Assembly: GCA_934464775.1 (NCBI GenBank) | Contig: CAKSKG010000026.1 | Span: 1-31,100 of the forward strand | Length of the DNA: 31,100 nt | Direction of reading: 5' to 3' | Source of the DNA: an uncultured Oscillospiraceae bacterium | GTDB lineage: Bacteria; Bacillota; Clostridia; Oscillospirales; Ruminococcaceae | Part shown: positions 1 through 7,595 of the stretch, in pieces | Layout: each line of letters starts with the position of its first letter | Numbering within the stretch: the stretch's first letter is position 1 | Notes under the pieces: generated by a model | What the model saw: only the letters and a program-made list of their open reading frames with translations | Told to the model about the DNA's origin: nothing | Database searches by the model: none | Position numbers and translations under genes: made by a program

Positions 1-2
1 TT

Positions 3-650
3 AATTCGGAAAAGAAGATCGGAACCTTTCGTGAGGTTGATAAATTATTTGATTATTATAAAAATGATCTGACATATAATGATTATCTGAAATATATTTC
101 TCAGTATGAGGACGATATTTGCTGGAAGTATGTTATATACAGCAAGGAGACAACATATATAGGCTATATTTATCGCGGCAATAAATACAATTTGGGCTTG
201 CAGGCAGGTAATATGGAGATTGATGATGACGGTATATATTCGGGCGTGTATTTTGATTGGGAAAGAGCTTATGAGGACCGTTATATCAAGGAAAACATAG
301 CCAAAGCACTGAAGGGTGCAGGCGAAGAATGCAAAGATATAGACGCAGCTTATGTAGGTATGGATTATGATACATGGAAAAATGAACTGATAATTTTTGT
401 TGACGGCAAGGCAAAGTATATAGCAGGTATAACATTTATAACCGAACGTGCAATGTGTACATATCTTCGTGATGATACTCCCGGACCGGTCAGAGAATTT
501 CTTTCGCAGGAAAAAGCAAAGCTTGAAAATGCCGCAATGAACAGAAACGGCGATTTTGCACTTTATTCTTACAATGACCTTATGAAAGTGGTCAGAGCTT
601 CGCTTCCTTGGGTTGAAGAGGATTATCTTGATTATCTTGACGAGATCTAA
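3..650 (+). CDS. Protein of unknown function, 5' end cut off by window edge (tandem paralogue 1)
   Basis: The reading frame is open from the first codon of the window, so the gene begins upstream and only its C-terminal 215 residues are visible; an internal TTG at 192 could be mistaken for the start. I do not recognise the family. The protein is rich in Tyr, Asp and Glu and aligns along its whole visible length with the next gene: shared blocks include a Leu-Thr-Tyr-x-Asp-Tyr/Trp-Leu segment, an 'FxDGKAxY' block, 'LRDDTP' and the last 15 residues, LPWVEEDYLDYLDEI, which are identical. By analogy with its neighbour it is probably exported, but its N-terminus is not in view. It ends 17 bases before the next start, so the two are probably co-transcribed. 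Function unknown. Confidence 0.8.
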   Translation, partial: NSEKKIGTFREVDKLFDYYKNDLTYNDYLKYISQYEDDICWKYVIYSKETTYIGYIYRGNKYNLGLQAGNMEIDDDGIYSGVYFDWERAYEDRYIKENIAKALKGAGEECKDIDAAYVGMDYDTWKNELIIFVDGKAKYIAGITFITERAMCTYLRDDTPGPVREFLSQEKAKLENAAMNRNGDFALYSYNDLMKVVRASLPWVEEDYLDYLDEI

Positions 651-667
651 AGCACGGAGGACAAACA

Positions 668-1597
668 ATGAAAGCACAATTAATATCTGCATTTATTGCA
701 GCGATGATAGCATTGTCGTGGACAGGCATAGGAGCATCGGCTGATGCATATTCCGAGGAAAAAGAAAGCGTGAGCTGTGACATTGACATGGGCGGCATCG
801 GCGGCACGGATATTGCCTACACTCTGGATTATAACAAAAAGGATATTGCGGAATTTCTGAATGAACGTGCCGACTTTTTTGAAAAATATTACAGCAAAGA
901 CCTTGCAGGCAGAAAATTCGATCGGCTTACAGAAAATGATATTGATTTTGATTCCGATACATTTACTATGTTCTCGCCGCTCAATTATTATGACAGTTAC
1001 AAAAGGGAGCTGACCTATTCGGACTGGCTTCGGGAGATAATTTTATCCGACAATGACATTTCGTGGAGGTGGTACATTCGGAAAAACGACACGATATATA
1101 CGGGTGAGATATTTAAGGGCAGTACATTCAGCGGCAAGCAGTACAGGCAGTTCGGAAACATATGCCTTTCATCAGATGATATATACAGCGAAAAGCTGAG
1201 CCGCTTCGGTGATATCACCTATGACATAAACATTCGGGACAGCGTTGCTTCCGCTATAAAGGACTGCGGCGAAACGGACAGTGATATCAGGGCTGCCGAA
1301 GCGATAATGGGATATGATATGATGAACTGTCATATCATAGTTTTTGCGGACGGCAAAGCAGAGTATGTACTGGATAATTCATTTGCGGCGGAACGGCTTA
1401 TGTGCAGTCACTTGCGTGATGATACGCCGTCGGCTGTCAGAAAATATCTGTCAGAATGCGGCAAAAAGCTTGAAACGGCATTGGAAAACAAATCGGGCTG
1501 TTATGCGGTATATCCATATGACGGGCTTATGACGCTTGTTAATACAGCGCTTCCTTGGGTGGAAGAAGATTATCTTGATTATCTTGACGAGATCTGA
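668..1597 (+). CDS. Putative secreted protein of unknown function (tandem paralogue 2)
   Basis: A 309-residue protein. The ATG at 668 follows a good Shine-Dalgarno (CGGAGGA, 8 bases upstream). Residues 1-25 look like a Sec signal peptide: Lys2, a hydrophobic core (LISAFIAAMIALSW) and an Ala-Ser-Ala site near residues 23-26. There is no lipobox cysteine and no second membrane segment, so secretion seems likely. The mature part aligns with the preceding partial gene and ends in the same 15 residues, which points to a tandem duplication. I do not recognise the domain and see no catalytic motif. The paralogue lies 17 bases upstream; a bile salt hydrolase family gene follows after 78 bases in the same direction, so they may share a transcript. 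That is inference. Confidence 0.82.
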   Translation: MKAQLISAFIAAMIALSWTGIGASADAYSEEKESVSCDIDMGGIGGTDIAYTLDYNKKDIAEFLNERADFFEKYYSKDLAGRKFDRLTENDIDFDSDTFTMFSPLNYYDSYKRELTYSDWLREIILSDNDISWRWYIRKNDTIYTGEIFKGSTFSGKQYRQFGNICLSSDDIYSEKLSRFGDITYDINIRDSVASAIKDCGETDSDIRAAEAIMGYDMMNCHIIVFADGKAEYVLDNSFAAERLMCSHLRDDTPSAVRKYLSECGKKLETALENKSGCYAVYPYDGLMTLVNTALPWVEEDYLDYLDEI

Positions 1598-1675
1598 GCA
1601 GACTAATAAAAAAGCGGAGCTGCGGCGGCTTCGGGACATGATATGCCGAAAATATTTAACAGGAGTGGTCAAAAA

Positions 1676-2650
1676 ATGTGTACAGCGGCTTCATACAAAA
1701 CAAAGGATTTTTACTTCGGCAGGACGCTGGATTATGAGTTTTCTTACGGTGACGAAATAACGGTAACGCCCAGGAATTATCCCTTTGATTTTCGTTATTC
1801 GGGCAGGAACGACGATCATTATGCGATAATAGGAATGGCGCACGTTTCGGACGGATATCCGCTGTATTACGATGCGGTGAATGAAAAGGGACTGTGCATT
1901 GCGGGGCTGAATTTTGTCGGGAATGCGTGCTACGGAAAATACCGTGAGGGCTGTGACAATGCGGCGCAGTTTGAGTTTATACCATGGCTTCTCAGCAGAT
2001 GTGATTCCGTGGACGAAGCGGAAAAGATCATAAAAAACATGGTGATAACCGACGAGCCTTTCAGCGGAAAATTCCCATGTGCGCAGCTGCACTGGCTGAT
2101 CGCCGACAAAAGCGGTTCAATAGTTGTGGAATCAATGAAAGACGGAATACACGTTCACAGGAATCCCGTCGGAGTGCTCACAAACAATCCGCCCTTTGAG
2201 CAGCAGATGTTCATGCTGAACAATTACAGAGGGCTTTCGACGAAGCAGCCCGCAAACACCTTTGCGCGTGGTCTGAAGCTTTCGGCATACAGCAGAGGAA
2301 TGGGAGCGATAGGTCTTCCGGGAGATCTTTCATCGGCGTCAAGGTTTGCAAAGGTTGCTTTCACGAAGATGAACTCGGTATCGGGCGGCAGCGAAGCTGA
2401 AAGTGTAAGTCAATTTTTCCACATTCTCGGATCTGTTGACCAGCAGAGAGGCTGTTGTGACGTTGGCGGCGGAAAATACGAAATAACGCTTTACACGTCC
2501 TGCTGCAACGCAGACAAGGGGATATACTACTACACCACCTATGAGAATCATCAGATCTCCGCAGTTGATATGCACCGCACGAAGCTCGATTCATCGGAGC
2601 TTATCAGATACCCTGTTATTACAGGGGAGAAGATCTTCTTTCAGAATTGA
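1676..2650 (+). CDS. Choloylglycine hydrolase / penicillin V acylase family amidase (putative bile salt hydrolase)
   Basis: An N-terminal nucleophile (Ntn) hydrolase of 324 residues, close to the 325-330 usual for bile salt hydrolases. The ATG at 1676 is chosen over an upstream in-frame ATG at 1643 because it has an AGGAG site and places the essential cysteine at position 2 (Met-Cys-Thr-Ala), where it becomes the nucleophile once Met1 is removed. Family catalytic residues are present: Cys2, Arg16, Asp19 (FGRTLDYE), Asn79 (GLNF), Asn170/171 (GVLTNNPPF) and Arg223 (SSASRF). The segment with 'YSRGMGAIGLPGDLSS' resembles the clostridial conjugated bile acid hydrolase closely. Expected reaction: amide hydrolysis of glycine- or taurine-conjugated bile salts; some relatives prefer penicillin V or acyl-homoserine lactones, so the substrate is not certain. 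No signal peptide, hence cytoplasmic. Confidence 0.9.
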   Translation: MCTAASYKTKDFYFGRTLDYEFSYGDEITVTPRNYPFDFRYSGRNDDHYAIIGMAHVSDGYPLYYDAVNEKGLCIAGLNFVGNACYGKYREGCDNAAQFEFIPWLLSRCDSVDEAEKIIKNMVITDEPFSGKFPCAQLHWLIADKSGSIVVESMKDGIHVHRNPVGVLTNNPPFEQQMFMLNNYRGLSTKQPANTFARGLKLSAYSRGMGAIGLPGDLSSASRFAKVAFTKMNSVSGGSEAESVSQFFHILGSVDQQRGCCDVGGGKYEITLYTSCCNADKGIYYYTTYENHQISAVDMHRTKLDSSELIRYPVITGEKIFFQN

Positions 2651-2675
2651 CGTTGGGCTTTTTCTGTCGGAGTGG

Positions 2676-2832
2676 TACTGAAAAGCTTAAATTTACTTTT
2701 TTGATATAGTTGTTACTCTCTGCCTTCAGTTTGTTTTAGTTACTGAAAAACTTATCTTTCTTTTTTTAATAGTTGTTATTGTTTGCCTTCAATTTTTAGG
2801 TTACTTAAAAGCTTACTTTTATTTTATTGACA
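2676..2832 (+). repeat. T-rich tandem repeat units within the palindromic element, copy 1
   Basis: Two and a half units begin with TACTGAAAAGCTTA-like sequence at 2676 (65 bases), 2741 (61 bases) and 2802 (partial). Units one and two also share TAGTTGTTA, TGCCTTCA and TTTTAG blocks. The second copy of the element starts its units at 30511, 30576 and 30637, giving the same 65- and 61-base spacing, so the array is an integral part of the element. Confidence 0.7.
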
Positions 2833-2875
2833 TGTGTATCATATGAGCTTCAAGTTTTGCAAAGGGAACACCAAA

Positions 2876-2941
2876 GGGCGAAGGAGAGGGGGGCTGAATA
2901 AAATTCGACACAAAAATCGAGGCGCCCCCCTCTCCTTACCC
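2876..2941 (+). other. G-rich hairpin with conserved loop inside the left arm
   Basis: AAGGAGAGGGGGG (2881-2893) pairs perfectly with CCCCCCTCTCCTT (2925-2937), and a flanking GGG/CCC pair extends the stem. The loop holds CGACACAAAAATCGAGGCG. The right arm of the element and copy 2 keep an equivalent stem-loop with changed stem sequence, which suggests the structure itself matters. Confidence 0.65.
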
Positions 2942-3095
2942 TTAGGTTTTCCCTCTGCACTCTCTTTCCTTACCCATCCTCACCTCCGCCTCGATTTTTG
3001 CACGCCCAGTCATTGCTCATTCTTTAGATTTATTATGGTAACGGTTCGTGCAACGCTTACAATGTACAACTTTTTATGGTGCGCTCAACCGACGT

Positions 3096-3140
3096 AAAAG
3101 CTGATATATTCAACCTTTAATGTTGAAATTATCGGCTTTT
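3096..3140 (+). terminator. Terminator-like hairpin inside the palindromic element
   Basis: AAAAGCTGATATATTCAAC (3096-3114) pairs with 3122-3140 across a 7-base loop, 17 of 19 positions counting one G-T pair, followed by CTTTTT. In copy 2 (30947-30991) the G-T pair is replaced by A-T, in agreement with base pairing. It could end transcription from the bile salt hydrolase side; that is inferred. Confidence 0.5.
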
Positions 3141-3434
3141 CTTTTTGTTACTTCAATTTATACGTCGGGTCGCTTAGTTTAAATAGTGACAGTTACGTAA
3201 ATCTATAATCACTAAGCGACCCGTCGGAAAACGTTAAGATAAAAAGTTATAACTATAATTAATCACTTGAAGTAATTCGTCCACCAAATAGCCGACGGTT
3301 GAGCGCCACAAATGAAAGAGTGAATGGAAAGCGTTTTATGAACCGTCGGCAATACTAAATCTAAAGAATTATTATGATATGGATTTTCAAAAATCGGGCG
3401 GGGGATAAGGAAAGAGAGTGCAGAGAGAGAACCT

Positions 3435-3484
3435 AAAGGGGCGGCGCCCGATTTTTGTGTCGATTTATTATTACCGCCCCTTTT
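3435..3484 (-). other. Hairpin in the right arm equivalent to the G-rich left-arm hairpin
   Basis: AAAGGGGCGG (3435-3444) pairs with CCGCCCCTTT (3474-3483). Read on the - strand, the loop carries the same ATCGACACAAAAATCG block as the left-arm hairpin, while the stem sequence is different. Confidence 0.55.
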
Positions 3485-3529
3485 GGTTCATCTCTCTGCC
3501 CGCCGGAGGCGGAACCTCCGAGAAAGAAA

Positions 3530-3703
3530 CAGTTGAAAAACATCATTTAAGAAATAAAAACTAACATATAAGTAACCGCCCGAAAAGAACAAATCAGTTA
3601 CTACAAAAATAATAAACTAACAACAAACAAAACGAATCAAGAACAAAACAGTTGAAAAGTATCATTCAACAAACAAAAACTAACATAAAAAAGCAGCCGC
3701 CCC
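3530..3703 (-). repeat. A-rich tail with two direct repeat units
   Basis: CAGTTGAAAA-starting units of about 53-55 bases lie at 3530-3582 and 3649-3703. Both contain AAAACTAACATA and end in CCGCCC. They sit in mirror position to the T-rich units of the left flank, marking the far end of the palindromic element. Confidence 0.6.
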
Positions 3704-3778
3704 AATAAAATAAATAAAACAGCTAAGTAACATATGCGAAAGTAACCAATAATTAATATATCTGTAATATAATTATCA

Positions 3779-3807
3779 TTGATATAAAACGCTTCATCGG
3801 ATAAAAT
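3779..3807 (+). promoter_or_regulatory. Sigma-A type promoter for the pheST T-box leader
   Basis: TTGATA (3779-3784) and TAAAAT (3802-3807) are separated by exactly 17 bases; each hexamer matches the consensus at 5 of 6 positions. Transcription would begin near 3814, just ahead of the T-box leader. An overlapping TATAAT at 3807-3812 has no partner at a normal distance. Confidence 0.6.
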
Positions 3808-3839
3808 ATAATTGTATACGTTGAAAATGTGTAAGTAGC

Positions 3840-4072
3840 TTTTGTCCGAACATTCAGAGAGTGAACATCATCGGCTGGAAGTGTTCATTGTGTAGGCAAA
3901 AAGTGAATTTCAGCATTGGAGCAGCCTGTGAAAATCCCTTAGCGGAATTAAATAGGGTGCCGCCGCACACGCAATTGCGGCTTTTTGAGTGCGGAGCTTT
4001 TGCTCCGAATGTGAGTGGTACCGCGGATGTTCTCCGTCTCATGCTTGTTCGTGAGACGGATTTTTATTTTTT
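3840..4072 (+). ncRNA. T-box riboswitch (leader), phenylalanine specific
   Basis: This leader controls the phenylalanyl-tRNA synthetase genes by reading tRNA charging. The T-box sequence GAGTGGTACCGCGG is at 4013-4026. Stem I elements are visible: an AGAGAGTGAACATC...GTGTTCATT distal hairpin (about 3856-3890), then a specifier region in which TTC (3909-3911, a Phe codon) is followed by a purine, as usual. A short Stem III-like hairpin, GGAGCTTTTGCTCC, precedes the T-box. The leader ends in an intrinsic terminator. Uncharged tRNA-Phe would pair with the specifier and the T-box bulge and so stabilise the antiterminator. The exact Stem I boundaries were not computed. Confidence 0.9.
4034..4072 (+). 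terminator. Intrinsic terminator of the T-box leader
   Basis: CCGTCTCA (4034-4041) pairs with TGAGACGG (4052-4059) and is followed by a T-rich run at 4061-4072. Its 5' side overlaps the region the antiterminator would use, as expected for a transcriptional T-box. The pheS ribosome binding site follows at once. Confidence 0.85.
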
Positions 4073-4086
4073 AAGGAGGTTTTATA

Positions 4087-5139
4087 ATGAATGAACAGAT
4101 CTCTCAGCTGAAAAAGAAATTTGAGGATAAGCTTTCCGAGATCGCAGCAGCCGCAGAGCTGGAAGATGTGAGAGTTTCTTTTCTCGGCAAAAACGGATCT
4201 ATTACGGGTCTTCTGAAACAGATGGGCAGCGTGTCCGCAGAGGAGAAAAAGGCTTTCGGTCAGGCGGTAAATGAACTTAAAGGCTATGCTTCGGAAAAGA
4301 TCTCCGAAAAGCTTGCCGAGATCCATAAGCTTGAACTGGAGCGTGAGATAAATTCTATGCCCGAGTTCGATGTGGCTATGCCTGCCGAGCTTGACAGAGG
4401 CTCTTATCACCCCATTACTCTCGTTCAGAGAAAGTGCGAGAATATCTTCCGCTCAATGGGCTTTACCGTTGAGGATTACAGCGAAGTGGTTACCGATTAT
4501 GAGTGCTTTGAGTCACTCAATATCCCTAAGTTCCACCCCGCAAGAGATATGCAGGATACTTATTATCTTGAAAACGGTCAGCTCCTGAAGTCCCAGACTT
4601 CCGCGGCTCAGAACGCTATCTATAAAAAGTATCGTGACGCTCTCGTAAATGAGGGTAAGCCTATCAAGGCTATCTTCCCCGGCAGATGCTTCCGTAATGA
4701 GTCTACCGATGCCTGCCATGAGAATACATTCTTCCAGATGGAAGGCGTAATGGTTGATAAGAATATTTCTATCTCCAACCTTATCTTCTTTATGAAAACA
4801 ATGCTTTCCGAGGTTTTCGAGCGTGATATAAAGGTTCGTCTCCGTCCCGGCTTCTTCCCATTCGTGGAACCCGGCTTTGAGCTTGATATCAGCTGCCTTA
4901 TCTGCGGCGGTGAGGGCTGTCCCTCCTGTAAGCACAGCGGCTGGCTGGAGCTTTGCCCCTGCGGCATGATCCACCCCAATGTTCTCCGTGAGGGCGGAAT
5001 TGATCCCGATGAATATACAGGCTTCGCTTTCGGTCTGGGTCTTACAAGACTTGCTATGATGAAATACGGCGTAAAGGATATCCGTGACCTTAACGGCGCA
5101 AACCTTGAAAATCTTTCACAGTTCACAGACGATAAGTAA
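4087..5139 (+). CDS. pheS: Phenylalanine--tRNA ligase alpha subunit
   Basis: Catalytic subunit of the cytoplasmic alpha2-beta2 synthetase that charges tRNA-Phe. It is 350 residues long, typical for the bacterial form. The N-terminal part (about 1-90) is a charged helical segment expected to form the tRNA-binding coiled coil. The class II core follows, with 'FHPARDMQDTYYL', 'GRCFRNESTDACHENTFFQMEG' (motif 2) and 'FAFGLGLTRLAMMKYG' (motif 3). A cysteine-rich stretch (CLICGGEGCPSCKHSGWLELCPCG) lies before motif 3. The ATG at 4087 follows AAGGAGG at ideal spacing, directly behind the T-box terminator. pheT begins 12 bases after the stop, so the two form an operon under T-box control. Confidence 0.97.
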   Translation: MNEQISQLKKKFEDKLSEIAAAAELEDVRVSFLGKNGSITGLLKQMGSVSAEEKKAFGQAVNELKGYASEKISEKLAEIHKLELEREINSMPEFDVAMPAELDRGSYHPITLVQRKCENIFRSMGFTVEDYSEVVTDYECFESLNIPKFHPARDMQDTYYLENGQLLKSQTSAAQNAIYKKYRDALVNEGKPIKAIFPGRCFRNESTDACHENTFFQMEGVMVDKNISISNLIFFMKTMLSEVFERDIKVRLRPGFFPFVEPGFELDISCLICGGEGCPSCKHSGWLELCPCGMIHPNVLREGGIDPDEYTGFAFGLGLTRLAMMKYGVKDIRDLNGANLENLSQFTDDK

Positions 5140-5151
5140 GGAGGTTCTGAA

Positions 5152-7515
5152 ATGCTTATTTCAATTAACTGGATAAAGGATTTCGTCGATCTGGACGGAA
5201 TCGACATAGACGAGCTTATTCATAAGTTCTCTCTTTCCACCGCAGAAGTGGAAAATGATATATTCCATAAGGGAAGCGACCTCAGCGGCGTTGTTGTTGC
5301 GGAGATAAAGTCCGTTGAAAATCACCCCGAGTCAAAGAAGCTTCATCTTTTAAAGGTCGATATCGGCGCAGATGAGCTTGTTGATGTTGTATGCGGCGCT
5401 CCCAATGTCCGTGTGGGCATGAAAACAGCTTTCGCAAAGCTGGGCGCTCATATCGGCGAGATAGAGATCGCTCCCCGTGCTCTTGCAGGCTATACCTCAA
5501 ACGGTATGTGCTGCTCCGAAAAGGAGCTGGGAATCAGCGATGATAATTCGGGCATCATGGATATCACCGAAGATGTTGCTCTCGGCACCGATATCAAGGA
5601 GCTTTACGCTATCGACGATATCATCTTCGAGGTAGACAATAAGTCCCTGACAAACCGCCCCGACCTCTGGGGTCACTACGGCATTGCCCGTGAGATCGCA
5701 ACTCTTGCAGGCAGACCCTTAAAGCCTCTTGAAACTGCCGATCTTTCCGTTTATGACGATCTTCCCAAGGTGGATATCAAGATAGAGGATCCCCTCTGCA
5801 AGAGATATACAGGCATTCAGTTCGAGAATATCACAAGAAAGATCAGCCCCGTAAATATGCGTATCCGTCTTTTCTACTGCGGTATGCGTGCAATAAATTA
5901 TCTTGCCGATCTTACAAACTATCTTATGCTTGAAATGGGTCAGCCCATGCACGCATTCGATTCAAGAAAGGTTGAAAAGATAAGAGTAAAGCGCTTCGAC
6001 AAGCCCTTTGACTTTGTAACTCTTGATAATGTTAAGCGTCATATCGACGAAAACACACTTATGATCTGCAACGGCGATACTCCCGTGGCTATCGCAGGCA
6101 TCATGGGCGGTCTTGACTCCGAGATCGTTGAGGATACCACAACACTTACACTTGAATCCGCAAACTTCGATGCGGCTTCCGTAAGAAAGTCCACAGTACG
6201 CCTCAACCACAGAACAGACGCTTCCATGCGCTATGAAAAGTGCCTTGACCCCGAGATGACAGCTGTTGCTTCCGCACGCTTTGTAAAGCTTCTTTCACAG
6301 TATGACAATGGCGTAAAGGTGGTTTCCGCACTTACAGACGAGTATGCTTCTCACTTCGATAAGGTAACTCTCAATTTCGACAAGGCTTTCGTTGACCGCT
6401 ACACAGGCATTGAGATATCCAACGATACTATCGTTCACACTCTCACATCTCTGGGCTTCGGCGTAAAGCTGGACGGCGATAGCTTCACGGTAGATGTTCC
6501 CTCATGGCGTGCCACAAAGGACGTTACAATGAAGGCGGATATCATCGAGGAGATCACACGTATCTACGGCTATGACAATTTTGCGCTCCATACTGCAAAG
6601 GCTCCTCTTTATCCCGTAAGAATTTTCGAGGAAAAGAACGTTGAAGAGCAGATCAAGGATATCCTTGTAAAGCGTTATTCCATGCACGAGGTACATTCGT
6701 ATATCTGGGCATATGCGGACGAATACAAGAAGCTGGGCATTGCCGTTGAAAGCAACATCAAGCTCCTCAATGCGACCAATCCCAATATCGAGACTCTCCG
6801 CCGCTCCATGATCCCCACACAGCTTTGTCAGGTAAAGACAAACGCTTCCTACGCTCCCGATTTCGGCATTTTCGAGATAGGACGTGTTGTTGACGGCGTT
6901 GACGAAAACAATCTATGCCGTGAGCAGAAGAAGCTGGGCATCACACTTTTCTCAAAGACAATGGATCCTCAGCAGCTTTACTTCAAGCTTACAAATATGC
7001 TTTCCGTTATCATGGACGATATCAGACATCAGACCGTAACATTCAAGGCTGTAAAGCCCGATCATGATTACATTCACCCCGTAAACTATAATGCAATTTA
7101 CTGCGGCGGTGTTGAGCTGGGCAGAATAGGTCTTGTATATCCCACAGTGCTGAAAAAGATCGACAAGAAGGCAAATGTTGTATTTGCCGAGCTTGATATC
7201 AATGCGATCGTAAGCGTTGAGGACAAGGGCATCAAGTACCGTGAAACATCGAAGTTCCCCTCTATTGATGTTGACCTTACATTCATCAGCGACAAGTACG
7301 CTCCTATCCGTGACGCTATCGAAGCTGCGGATTCCGAGCTTATCAGAAATATCAGCGTGCTGGGAACATATATCGACCCCGTTTACGGCAAGTCGATAAC
7401 AGTACGTCTGAGCTTCGTTCACCCCGAAAGAACTCTTACAAAGGACGAAGTAATGGATATTGCCAACGGCATTATCGAAAGACTTGAAAAGCAGGGAATT
7501 GCTCTGAAGCAGTAA
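5152..7515 (+). CDS. pheT: Phenylalanine--tRNA ligase beta subunit
   Basis: Partner of PheS, 787 residues, usual bacterial length. Domains in order: an N-terminal segment (MLISINWIKDFVDLDG), an OB-fold tRNA-binding domain (about 40-150, with 'VVCGAPNVRVGMKTAFAKLGA'), a B3/B4 editing domain (about 210-390), B5 (about 400-475), the class II-like catalytic-fold domain, and a C-terminal FDX-ACB anticodon-binding domain (about 695-787, starting near 'SKFPSIDVDLTFI'). The editing domain would clear mischarged Tyr-tRNA-Phe. The ATG at 5152 has a strong AAGGAGG site. The gene is followed by a strong hairpin terminator at 7539-7588. Confidence 0.97.
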   Translation: MLISINWIKDFVDLDGIDIDELIHKFSLSTAEVENDIFHKGSDLSGVVVAEIKSVENHPESKKLHLLKVDIGADELVDVVCGAPNVRVGMKTAFAKLGAHIGEIEIAPRALAGYTSNGMCCSEKELGISDDNSGIMDITEDVALGTDIKELYAIDDIIFEVDNKSLTNRPDLWGHYGIAREIATLAGRPLKPLETADLSVYDDLPKVDIKIEDPLCKRYTGIQFENITRKISPVNMRIRLFYCGMRAINYLADLTNYLMLEMGQPMHAFDSRKVEKIRVKRFDKPFDFVTLDNVKRHIDENTLMICNGDTPVAIAGIMGGLDSEIVEDTTTLTLESANFDAASVRKSTVRLNHRTDASMRYEKCLDPEMTAVASARFVKLLSQYDNGVKVVSALTDEYASHFDKVTLNFDKAFVDRYTGIEISNDTIVHTLTSLGFGVKLDGDSFTVDVPSWRATKDVTMKADIIEEITRIYGYDNFALHTAKAPLYPVRIFEEKNVEEQIKDILVKRYSMHEVHSYIWAYADEYKKLGIAVESNIKLLNATNPNIETLRRSMIPTQLCQVKTNASYAPDFGIFEIGRVVDGVDENNLCREQKKLGITLFSKTMDPQQLYFKLTNMLSVIMDDIRHQTVTFKAVKPDHDYIHPVNYNAIYCGGVELGRIGLVYPTVLKKIDKKANVVFAELDINAIVSVEDKGIKYRETSKFPSIDVDLTFISDKYAPIRDAIEAADSELIRNISVLGTYIDPVYGKSITVRLSFVHPERTLTKDEVMDIANGIIERLEKQGIALKQ

Positions 7516-7538
7516 GTTTTCCGCTTGAAATAAAAAAT

Positions 7539-7588
7539 GATCTCCCCCGAAGAAAGCATTTTCGGAGTGCTTTTCTTCGGGGGAGATC
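7539..7588. terminator. Bidirectional intrinsic terminator between pheT and the convergent acetyltransferase
   Basis: GATCTCCCCCGAAGAAA and TTTTCTTCGGGGGAGATC form a long GC-rich stem. It has an A-tract on the left (AAAAAA, 7532-7537) and T-rich sequence on the right, so it can stop transcripts from either side. The two flanking genes converge on it. Confidence 0.9.
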
Positions 7589-7595
7589 TTTTGCT

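Larger units (their letters stand above)
2676..3712. repeat. Giant palindromic repeat element, copy 1 (T-rich tandem units, two inverted arms, central hairpin, A-rich tail)
   Basis: No plausible gene lies between 2651 and 4086. The stretch is an imperfect inverted repeat of about 1.04 kb centred near 3194. Matching blocks between the arms include CTCTGCACTCTCTTTCCTTA (2953-2972) with its exact complement at 3406-3425 (20/20), ATTCTTTAGATTTA (3019-3032) with 3356-3369 (14/14), 3041-3058 with 3329-3346, and GCGCTCAACCG (3081-3091) with 3296-3306 (11/11). The centre is a perfect 12-bp stem, GGGTCGCTTAGT (3167-3178) and 3211-3222. The left flank is T-rich and the right flank A-rich, at mirrored distances. 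2676-3249 recurs in the same orientation at 30511-31100. No transposase is visible, so this is a non-autonomous repeat or a structured non-coding element of unknown role. Confidence 0.85.

Noticed and set aside
2834..3097. Open reading frame of 87 codons inside element copy 1, matched by one of 93 codons at 30667-30948
   Set aside because: The frame stays open in both copies and the indel between them is 18 bases, but the composition is odd, there is no ribosome site, the sequence is largely hairpin arms, and conservation is explained by the repeat itself. I treat both as chance frames, though conserved coding cannot be fully excluded.
2676..3712. CRISPR array or tRNA/rRNA genes
   Set aside because: The repeats are few, unequal and palindromic, with no regular 25-40 base repeat and spacer pattern. 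No tRNA cloverleaf or rRNA sequence was seen anywhere in the window.
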